Notes under the pieces: generated by a model
Database searches by the model: none
Told to the model about the DNA's origin: nothing
Seen by the model: the letters and a program-made list of their open reading frames with translations, nothing else
Source: a virus
Reading direction: 5' to 3' (one strand)
Length of the DNA: 20,036 bases
Virus record (IMG/VR): IMGVR_UViG_3300042891_001526
Coordinates: 1-20,036 of that record
Part shown: in pieces, positions 13,846 through 19,473 of the stretch
How positions within the stretch are numbered: the stretch's first letter is position 1
Layout: the number at the start of each line of letters is the position of its first letter
Program-made: the position numbers and the translations under genes

Positions 13846-15663
13846 TTATCTCAATTCTTTTAAGTCGAATGTTCTTACGCCATCAACTGTGATTCTACCG
13901 TAGAATCTGTTGTTCACCATCTTCTTAGCGTATCTAGTCATGATACCTTTGATTGGAGTGAAGTTAAACGGATTATACATTGTAGGAGTAAGTTGTAATG
14001 GAACATATGGTGCGTAGATGTAACCTGTGTCAAGTAAAGACGTTCCTTTGTGTCCCAATAACACTTGGTTTGGTGGGAAGTAAGGGTCTCTATACACTTG
14101 GTAACGACCAGCTAAAGTTCCAACTCTCTCAATACCCATGTTGTATTGGTCTTGTTCAGGAGCTGCGTTTGATACGTGGAAATATTCCAAATCATCGAAG
14201 ATTGCACTGATTTCAGAAGAAACCACAATCCAGTTAGCACCACCTCTTAAAGTAGACTTGTGGATTTGTGCAGAAACTTGGTTGATTGCTGTAATAAGCG
14301 TTTGGTTCCAGTCTTTTTGAGTATAAGGAACTGCGTTAGTACCTAATCTCTTCCAACCGTTGTAATCCCATCTCAAATTCCAAGCTGCACCTTTTCTAAG
14401 GTCTCTCAAGATTTCTCTATCAATTTCAGCTGCAACTTGCTCAGATAATAAAGCTGTTAATTCAGCTTCAGCATCGATGTTGTGGAACGCCGCAACGTCT
14501 TGTGCCATTTCTGGAGACCATTGTGCTCTTAATTTTCTTTCAGTAACAGAAACTGTTACAGATTGTAAATCGAAAGAAACTTCACCAATTCTATCTTCGA
14601 ATTCTAAGTTCTTGTAAATTCTGTAAACAGGGATAAACGCATTGTTTATAGCTGTTGTAGAAGAGAATGTTGAACCTGTGTAACCGTCAATTGTACCGCC
14701 GCAAGAGATACATGCAGGAACCTGAAGGTCTACCTCAAGATAGATTTGACCATAGACATCACAAATGTCATCGTATTGACCACCACCTGTTTTTGAGGTA
14801 GGGAAATCTAATTGTGCGTTGTTGTTACCATACTGAACGATACCTTTACCATATCTTTGAGTTACAACTCTAAATAACAATGGACCAGTTGGGTTACCCA
14901 CAAGGTTAGCAGATGTTGCAACCGTAGGGTAGATAGTTAAATCAGACAAGAATGATTCGTTGTCGATTGGGTTACCATCAGGACCAATTAATTTACCAGC
15001 TCCAGCCTGTGCAAAACCTGACATAATGATTAATACTTTTCTATAGTCATTTGTTGCGTAAGCTGTTGGGTCAAGGTTTAACGTAACGTTATTCCAAGCT
15101 GCAGTTACTGCAGAACCTGTTACAGCGGAGAATGTACCTTTAGAATAGTCATATAAACCTGGTGGGTCTAATGCTGGTTCTTCACCCTCGTAGAACTTGT
15201 CATACAATGTTCTACCTGTGTTATAGTTATAACCACTGTTAGGTGTTTGACCTGCTGTTTGGTTTGGTGAACCATAAGGTGCATAATGTTCTCCAAAATC
15301 TGAAGTTGGGTTACCACCTACTTCATAGTTTTGGATGTTAGGTACGAAGTAGAACAATTTACCGATTGGTAAGTTCATAGCTTGTACTGATACGATATCG
15401 TTTGCTAATAATTTAGAGAAAACTCTTCTAACGATAGGGAAAACCACAGTTTCGAAAGCACCTGTATCTGAAGTTGTTGAAGCTTCGTTGATAAGGTATG
15501 ATGCTTGGTTTTCATAAAGTTGTGCTACGTTCTCTCTCATGTGACCTTTAAGACCCTCTAAGAATCCTAATTTGTCCCATTTGCCGATTGTGTCTTCTTT
15601 GATAACTTTAAGGTGCTTAAGACCGATGTTACCAACAAGACCTGATTCTAATAATGCTCCCAT
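13846..15663 (-). CDS. gp23: Major capsid protein, T4 gp23-like (HK97 fold)
   Basis: 605 residues (T4 gp23 has 521). The N-terminal 60 residues form a probable propeptide ending ENQASYLINE, followed by ASTTSDTGAFETVVFPIVRR and VFSKLLANDIVSVQAM, which match the gp23 region around its maturation site (E65 in T4). The expected cleavage here is after E60 (I-N-E|A). Farther on, QWSPEMAQDVAAFHNIDAEA then ELTALLSEQVAAEIDREILR match the gp23 core, and the C-terminus (YARKMVNNRFYGRITVDGVR region) fits too. The extra length lies mainly in the middle (about 120-340), including a Cys pair in ACISCGG, possibly an insertion domain. It is the last gene of the scaffold-capsid unit, 29 nt downstream of the scaffold gene, without its own TATTTATA element. 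Confidence 0.95.
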   Translation of the reverse strand: MGALLESGLVGNIGLKHLKVIKEDTIGKWDKLGFLEGLKGHMRENVAQLYENQASYLINEASTTSDTGAFETVVFPIVRRVFSKLLANDIVSVQAMNLPIGKLFYFVPNIQNYEVGGNPTSDFGEHYAPYGSPNQTAGQTPNSGYNYNTGRTLYDKFYEGEEPALDPPGLYDYSKGTFSAVTGSAVTAAWNNVTLNLDPTAYATNDYRKVLIIMSGFAQAGAGKLIGPDGNPIDNESFLSDLTIYPTVATSANLVGNPTGPLLFRVVTQRYGKGIVQYGNNNAQLDFPTSKTGGGQYDDICDVYGQIYLEVDLQVPACISCGGTIDGYTGSTFSSTTAINNAFIPVYRIYKNLEFEDRIGEVSFDLQSVTVSVTERKLRAQWSPEMAQDVAAFHNIDAEAELTALLSEQVAAEIDREILRDLRKGAAWNLRWDYNGWKRLGTNAVPYTQKDWNQTLITAINQVSAQIHKSTLRGGANWIVVSSEISAIFDDLEYFHVSNAAPEQDQYNMGIERVGTLAGRYQVYRDPYFPPNQVLLGHKGTSLLDTGYIYAPYVPLQLTPTMYNPFNFTPIKGIMTRYAKKMVNNRFYGRITVDGVRTFDLKELR

Positions 15664-15692
15664 TTTAAAATATTTGTTTTGTTTTATTTTGT

Positions 15693-17327
15693 TTATTTAA
15701 TTTTACTCATTAAATCCTTCATTCTTAAGAATTGTGGATTCTCGTAAGTTTTTGATTCAATCAATGTTGTTGATGAACCTGTTGAAACTGTGTTGTTTAT
15801 TTTATTTCCAACTGATTCGTTAATTGATTTTGTATCAACCTGACCTAATTCGTCTTTGATAGACTTATAAAGATTTTTTGATTCTTTAAGAGTTTCTACT
15901 CCGTCAAATCTTCTCAGGATATTTATTTTTTCTTTCTTAGTCGTTGAATGTTCAGTAAAAAGTCTAGTCGCATATGCTAAATTAGAGTTGAAGATTGCTA
16001 CTTCAGTTAATTTTTCTCTAAATACATTTAATGCTTTTCTATACTCTTCATTCTTTTCTCTCAACATACTAACTTCTGATTCAAGAGATTCAACTTTAAC
16101 ACCACCTTTTCCATAAACATAGTTTCTGTTGTTAGTAATGCCCTTCCTAAGACCTCTTCCCTCTTTAGAACCCATTCCATAAGTTCTTGCAGCTTCTTTA
16201 GTTTCAGCCTTTTCATAATCTTTTCCACTATGAGTTTTAGACTTATCACCTTTGTTACCACCAAACTTTTGTTCGTAGTCTCTTTTAGAACGAGAATCGT
16301 CTCCTTTGTTGCCTCCGAATTTACCTTCTTTAGTTTCTGCTTTAACAACTTTAGACTTTCCTTCCATGTTTGCGCCTTTTTTGTAATCAAACTTAGCTTT
16401 ACCAGTACCAATAGATTTAGGTCCTTCTTTCTTGTCTTCTTTGAATCCACCTTTAGCAGATTTATTGTAAGAGAATTTAGGTCCACTACCCTTAACACCA
16501 GGAGCTTTCTTGTGACTGTAAGCCTCATCTAAGCTTTCTTCCCAATTTTGCTCGTCCATTTCCATTTCTTCTTCGTCCATTTCCATTTCCTCTTCGTCCA
16601 TTTCAATTTCTTCAGAATCCATTTCAAAGTCTTCCATGTCATCATCGTCTTGTTCGTCAAATTCGATTTCATACATAACCTCTTCATCATCTTCAACATC
16701 GAAATCCATTTCTTCGCTGTCGTCTGAATCAGATGAGAATAACTTCTCAATAACTGCATCTACATCTTCATCTTCTTCCATGTAGTCTTTACGAGATTTA
16801 GAAATGTCACCTTTGTTACCACCATATGATGATTCGTCCATTTCTATTTCTTCATCGTCCATGTCATCTTCTTCATCCATTTCTTCAGTCGATTCTCCAA
16901 GTTTTACTAAGTATTCGTTGTCAGAATTGTTATCTGTAAGGTGAATGTCTTCGCCATCCTTCTTTACAATGATACCGTCTTCTTCACCCATAGCTTTGAA
17001 AACTTTAAGAATTTCTTCGTCAGAAGCGTTTGTTAAATCAATAGGAGATTCTGAATCCATGTCAGTTAAATCTAAGTCCATATCCATTCCGACTTCGTCT
17101 TCGTTATCAGTATCCATGTCCATATCCACTTCTTCAGTGTCATCGTCCATGTCTACATCTAATTCAACCTCGTCTTCATCTTGTTCAGATAGAGATTCTT
17201 TTACTAATTGATTGATTTCTTCCTTCATAGTTGAAGCAAGTATTCCTTTTGCATTCTCGGCAATTACATCTTCGACTTGTTTCATTCGAATGAGTGCCTC
17301 TTGTACTACATCTTTATTTTCTTGCAT
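15693..17327 (-). CDS. Prohead core/scaffold protein (gp22-like position), acidic-basic, tagged
   Basis: 544 residues with clear segments. Residues 1-33 are helical. The tag MKEEINQLVKESLSEQ (34-49) ends in L-S-E. Residues 50-268 are extremely acidic (DMDD, EMDEEEM repeats). Residues 273-410 are Lys/Gly-rich. A coiled coil spans about 412-445, followed by the block VAIFNSNLAYATRLF (443-457) and a helical end (ENPQFLRMKDLMSKIK). The segment GGNKGD-x-S-x-x-x-x-DY occurs three times (169-182, 338-351, 356-371). Its position between the protease and capsid genes is that of T4 gp22, the major scaffold protein that gp21 digests; sequence identity to gp22 is not apparent. L-D-E|A at 266-268, at the acidic/basic boundary, is another possible cleavage site. 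Confidence 0.82.
   Translation of the reverse strand: MQENKDVVQEALIRMKQVEDVIAENAKGILASTMKEEINQLVKESLSEQDEDEVELDVDMDDDTEEVDMDMDTDNEDEVGMDMDLDLTDMDSESPIDLTNASDEEILKVFKAMGEEDGIIVKKDGEDIHLTDNNSDNEYLVKLGESTEEMDEEDDMDDEEIEMDESSYGGNKGDISKSRKDYMEEDEDVDAVIEKLFSSDSDDSEEMDFDVEDDEEVMYEIEFDEQDDDDMEDFEMDSEEIEMDEEEMEMDEEEMEMDEQNWEESLDEAYSHKKAPGVKGSGPKFSYNKSAKGGFKEDKKEGPKSIGTGKAKFDYKKGANMEGKSKVVKAETKEGKFGGNKGDDSRSKRDYEQKFGGNKGDKSKTHSGKDYEKAETKEAARTYGMGSKEGRGLRKGITNNRNYVYGKGGVKVESLESEVSMLREKNEEYRKALNVFREKLTEVAIFNSNLAYATRLFTEHSTTKKEKINILRRFDGVETLKESKNLYKSIKDELGQVDTKSINESVGNKINNTVSTGSSTTLIESKTYENPQFLRMKDLMSKIK
16215..16829 (-). repeat. Coding repeats in scaffold gene: three GGNKGD units and a 21-bp tandem repeat
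   Basis: The 14-18-residue unit GGNKGD-x-S(K/R)-...-DY is encoded at 16782-16829, 16272-16319 and 16215-16268; the last two are adjacent, and the first is separated by the acidic region. A 21-bp tandem repeat (cgtccatttccatttcttctt and variants) occurs three times at 16553-16615 and encodes EMDEEEM heptads. These are in-frame protein repeats, not a DNA element, and are prone to expansion and contraction. Confidence 0.85.
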
Positions 17328-17349
17328 AGAAAAATTGTTTAATTTAACA

Positions 17350-17357
17350 TATAAATA
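17350..17357 (-). promoter_or_regulatory. Candidate late promoter of scaffold-capsid operon
   Basis: On the minus strand it reads ACACTATTTATATGTT, 22 nt upstream of the scaffold ATG at 17327. It is the largest spacing of the five copies. Because the capsid gene has no copy of its own, this element would drive both scaffold and capsid, the most abundant products of the phage. Confidence 0.6.
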
Positions 17358-17386
17358 GTGTCAAATAAGAAAAAGTATTATTTCTC

Positions 17387-17707
17387 TTATAATGAAACGT
17401 AATTTCTTTGTTGATTGTGTAACTGTGTCACCTCTGTGTTTGTTTGTAATTCAACCCAACTATTTAAAGATTGAAAATCTTCTTCAAAAACAAAATAGTT
17501 TGTAGATGCTCCTGTTGTATTGTTTTTCAGAGTTAATTGATAAAAATTGTTGGATAGAGGAGAATTCAAAACCAACGTTGCATAGTTGGGTTGATTGATA
17601 AATGAAATATCTTTACCTGTTCCTTCTGCATATGCAGATGCTTCTGACCATGTTGCAGCACTTAATAAAGTTGAGCTTTGGTCTGTGTAATTTATAATAA
17701 AAATCAT
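17387..17707 (-). CDS. Hypothetical head-module protein (106 aa)
   Basis: Unrecognised. The composition is Asn/Thr/Ser/Tyr-rich with strand-forming segments (MIFIINYTDQSSTLLS, YATLVLNSPLSNNFYQLTLK, GASTNYFVFEED) and a short polar C-terminus. Nothing suggests membrane insertion. It has its own TATTTATA element 15 nt upstream and a terminator just before that, so it forms a separate late unit. Strong individual late expression in the head module would fit a minor capsid or decoration protein, but this is inference from context only. Confidence 0.7.
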   Translation of the reverse strand: MIFIINYTDQSSTLLSAATWSEASAYAEGTGKDISFINQPNYATLVLNSPLSNNFYQLTLKNNTTGASTNYFVFEEDFQSLNSWVELQTNTEVTQLHNQQRNYVSL

Positions 17708-17722
17708 TTTTTAAAGGTTTAT

Positions 17723-17730
17723 TATAAATA
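17723..17730 (-). promoter_or_regulatory. Candidate late promoter (CTATTTATA on minus strand)
   Basis: On the minus strand it reads GGAACTATTTATAATAAACC, 15 nt upstream of ATG 17707 and 16 nt downstream of the terminator hairpin at 17747-17769. The terminator-promoter-gene arrangement supports a real transcription start. Confidence 0.6.
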
Positions 17731-17746
17731 GTTCCATAAAATAAAA

Positions 17747-17769
17747 AAAGTGGTCTTTAAGACCACTTT
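17747..17769 (-). terminator. Rho-independent terminator (minus strand)
   Basis: Arms AAAGTGGTC (17747-17755) and GACCACTTT (17761-17769) form a 9-bp stem with a 5-nt loop. On the minus strand the stem runs into a T-tract (TTTTTTTAT). It lies just after the stop of the DUF4494-like gene at 17776 and would end the transcript from the protease operon. Confidence 0.82.
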
Positions 17770-17775
17770 AGATTT

Positions 17776-17985
17776 TTAATCAATTACTTCATCGATTTTA
17801 CTCTCTGAAACTGAGGTTATTCTCCAATCGTGGGAGAACCCTTCATATTTTTTTGTAACTTTAGATTCAACATCAGTTACTGAAAAACCTTTTACTAATT
17901 TTTCTTCTCTAATTTTTTTAATTTTTCCAGAGTTTTCATCAGGAAGGTCATAGGTGATTTTTGCAACAAAATACTTTTCGTCCAT
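17776..17985 (-). CDS. DUF4494-like small protein (69 aa)
   Basis: 69 residues: KYFVAKITYDLPDENSGKIK, REEKLVKGFSVTDVESKV, then WRITSVSESKIDEVI. The layout matches what I recall of the DUF4494 family, small proteins common in Bacteroidota genomes: a strand 'F-x-x-K-V-x-Y', a charged turn 'E-x-G-K-x-K-K', then 'E-x-Y-L-V-x-A-x-S-F-T-E-A-E' and a final strand. Function is unknown. The gene lies 11 nt downstream of the protease gene and is probably co-transcribed with it, with a terminator following. A Bacteroidota-type domain in the head operon supports the host assignment. The family call is by pattern only. Confidence 0.65.
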   Translation of the reverse strand: MDEKYFVAKITYDLPDENSGKIKKIREEKLVKGFSVTDVESKVTKKYEGFSHDWRITSVSESKIDEVID

Positions 17986-17996
17986 AATTTAATTTT

Positions 17997-18713
17997 TTAT
18001 TTTTCTAAAAAATCGGTAAGTTTTTTCATCAAATCAATAGACTTATCTAAATTCTTTTCAGGTTGTTGAATTTTCTTTTCTTCTTCAAGATTTTCTTCAT
18101 AATTACCCCTCTCATTAACATCTGAAAAAAGATAAGCCCCTGGTGTAGATGGTGAAGATACTAAGTCAAAACAGATTAATTCGAAATCATCTTGAACTTC
18201 ATTTCTTTCCCCAACCTTTTTCAAGGAACCAACACCTCTTGATGAAACTCCCATTGTAACGCCTTGTCTCATTAAATTCGCCGCTTGGTCTCCCTTAGTT
18301 GAAACAATGCCTCTCTCATGAAATCCTGGTGATGTTAATAACTTCAGTTTACCCATCAAAATATTTTTATCCCACCATACATCCGTGATTATGTGGGATA
18401 CCCTATCTAAGTCAATTAGAGACGATTCTGGGTGATTTAACTCTGAAGTTGACAATCCCTTAGCAATCATCTTTTTATATCTCTCAGCCTCTCTTTTAAG
18501 GATTCTTTCAGGGTAAAATCTACCATTCCTATTTGGGGTATCATATTTCTGTAAAACCGCATAAAACTCAAAAGGGTTTTTGTAGTCTAATTTAACTGAT
18601 TCTTTAAGGAACGATGGGTTAATTTCATCGCGAGGTGAAACATAACCAGCATCCATCTCAATTAGTATTCCATGACCTGATTCATTAGCCTCAAGAATTC
18701 TTAATTTCTTCAT
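17997..18713 (-). CDS. gp21: Prohead maturation protease, T4 gp21-like (peptidase S77)
   Basis: 238 residues. Recognisable blocks in order are YAVLQKYDTPNRNGRFYPER (51-70), STSELNHPES (88-97) with the likely catalytic His94, VSHIITDVWWD (105-115), LMGKLKLLTSPG (119-130), GVTMGVSSRGVGSL (151-164) with the likely catalytic serine at 157 or 158, and FDLVSSPSTPGA (182-193) with Asp183 as the probable third residue. These match T4 gp21-type head proteases, which digest the scaffold and trim the capsid protein after (L/I)-x-E inside the prohead. The C-terminal 40 residues are charged and probably removed by self-cleavage. It is upstream of the scaffold and capsid genes, as in T4. A TATTTATT variant of the late octamer is 12 nt upstream. 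Confidence 0.93.
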   Translation of the reverse strand: MKKLRILEANESGHGILIEMDAGYVSPRDEINPSFLKESVKLDYKNPFEFYAVLQKYDTPNRNGRFYPERILKREAERYKKMIAKGLSTSELNHPESSLIDLDRVSHIITDVWWDKNILMGKLKLLTSPGFHERGIVSTKGDQAANLMRQGVTMGVSSRGVGSLKKVGERNEVQDDFELICFDLVSSPSTPGAYLFSDVNERGNYEENLEEEKKIQQPEKNLDKSIDLMKKLTDFLEK

Positions 18714-18725
18714 AACTCTTTTAGA

Positions 18726-18733
18726 AATAAATA
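18726..18733 (-). promoter_or_regulatory. Weak candidate late promoter (TATTTATT)
   Basis: On the minus strand it reads AGTATATTTATTTCT, 12 nt upstream of the protease ATG. It differs from the octamer in its last base; a TATTTATT also occurs inside the scaffold gene, so this alone is weak evidence. Confidence 0.3.
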
Positions 18734-18761
18734 TACTGATTGAGTAAGTTTAATAGTTATT

Positions 18762-19190
18762 TTACTTTTTGGTTTTGTAAAAATCAAAATAGTTATTGTT
18801 TGAAAGATTATTTGTGAAGATATTTTTTACGATTCTTTTAACAGAATCTTTTAATTCTTGAGATTTAAAGTCCAACTCTTCATTAGTGTAAAGGTTTACT
18901 TCTAAATTAAAAAATGATTTTTTTCCTGTAGAAATTCCACTTGTTCTTAAATCTAAGTCAACAATACTTCGGTCCATAAAGACTGTTTGTGATATTGAAT
19001 TAAACACGGAATGTTTTATTTCACGATTAAGATTACAGACCACTCTATTCCAATTATCGTGTTCTTTTTTAGGGCAAACCCAAGATTGAATGTTAATGTA
19101 AATTGATTTTAAATTTTTCGAATCGACTGTCCCATACATAGATTTAATTGGACTATACAGATTCAACTTTACACTTTTCCCTTTTTTCAT
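18762..19190 (-). CDS. Hypothetical head-module protein (142 aa)
   Basis: Not recognised. 142 residues, basic, probable alpha/beta: a strand-rich middle (SIYINIQSWVCPKKEHDNWN, SIVDLDLRTSG, FFNLEVNLYTNEELDF) and a C-terminal amphipathic helix (ELKDSVKRIVKNIF, roughly 113-126) followed by an Asn-rich tail. That helix resembles the start of the head tag pattern but lacks the (L/I)-x-E end, so I do not count it as a tag. It lies between the partial gene at the right edge and the protease, where T4 has small head-core genes (67, 68), but no similarity to those is visible. Confidence 0.7.
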   Translation of the reverse strand: MKKGKSVKLNLYSPIKSMYGTVDSKNLKSIYINIQSWVCPKKEHDNWNRVVCNLNREIKHSVFNSISQTVFMDRSIVDLDLRTSGISTGKKSFFNLEVNLYTNEELDFKSQELKDSVKRIVKNIFTNNLSNNNYFDFYKTKK

Positions 19191-19270
19191 TAAGTTTCAT
19201 ATTATGAATGTTTATTTTAATAAAAATAACACTAATAAAACTCAATGTCAAAAATTATAAAAATAAATAA

Positions 19271-19278
19271 TATTTATT
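19271..19278 (+). promoter_or_regulatory. Weak candidate promoter of rpsU-like gene (TATTTATT)
   Basis: ATATTTATTTTCA lies 6 nt upstream of the bS21 ATG, in the 94-bp, strongly AT-rich divergent gap 19191-19284. It is the same last-base variant as upstream of the protease. The gap offers no Shine-Dalgarno sequence and no other clear element. Confidence 0.3.
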
Positions 19279-19284
19279 TTCAAT

Positions 19285-19473
19285 ATGTTAATAATCGAAA
19301 TAAAAAATAATGAAAATATTGAAAAGGCTTTAAAGACTTTAAAATCTAAAGTAATTAAAACTAAGCAGAATCAACAATTAATGGGTAGAAAAGAATTTAC
19401 TAAACAATCTGTTGAGAAAAGAGCTCAGAAATTAAAAGCAATTTACAAACAAAGGAAACTTAACGAATTATAA
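19285..19473 (+). CDS. rpsU: Ribosomal protein bS21
   Basis: 62 residues, the usual bS21 size. The start MLIIEIKNNENIEKALKTLK matches the family N-terminus (MLIIPVK-x-GE-x-I-x-x-ALK-x-x-K), followed by the central block LMGRKEFTKQSVEKRAQKLK, equivalent to LR-x-R-x-x-(F/Y)-x-KPS-x-x-R, and a basic C-terminal helix (AIYKQRKLNEL). bS21 sits on the 30S platform near the 3' end of 16S rRNA. Phage copies are known in some T4-like and huge phages. It is the only plus-strand gene in this part of the head block, has its own AT-rich upstream gap, and converges with the next minus gene with a 6-bp overlap, as expected for an acquired accessory gene. No Shine-Dalgarno sequence precedes it. Confidence 0.88.
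   Translation: MLIIEIKNNENIEKALKTLKSKVIKTKQNQQLMGRKEFTKQSVEKRAQKLKAIYKQRKLNEL

Noticed and set aside
15905-15935. TATTTATT inside the scaffold gene as an internal promoter for the capsid gene
   Set aside because: On the plus strand it points away from the capsid gene, differs from the octamer and lies far from any start codon.
16215-16829. Repeats suggesting a CRISPR-like or satellite array
   Set aside because: All repeat units are in frame within one long gene and encode protein repeats; no uniform spacers.
16061-17211. Open frames of 76-155 residues in other frames of the scaffold gene, on both strands
   Set aside because: Low-complexity Asp/Glu/Lys codon repeats produce long open shadow frames (Ser/Phe-rich or Lys/Leu-rich); no family resemblance and no promoter or start context.
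17358-17387. Hairpin between the 106-residue gene and the scaffold gene (ATAAGAGAAA / TTTTTCTTAT on the minus strand)
   Set aside because: About 10 A/T-rich pairs including a G-U, with no following T-tract; too weak to call a terminator.
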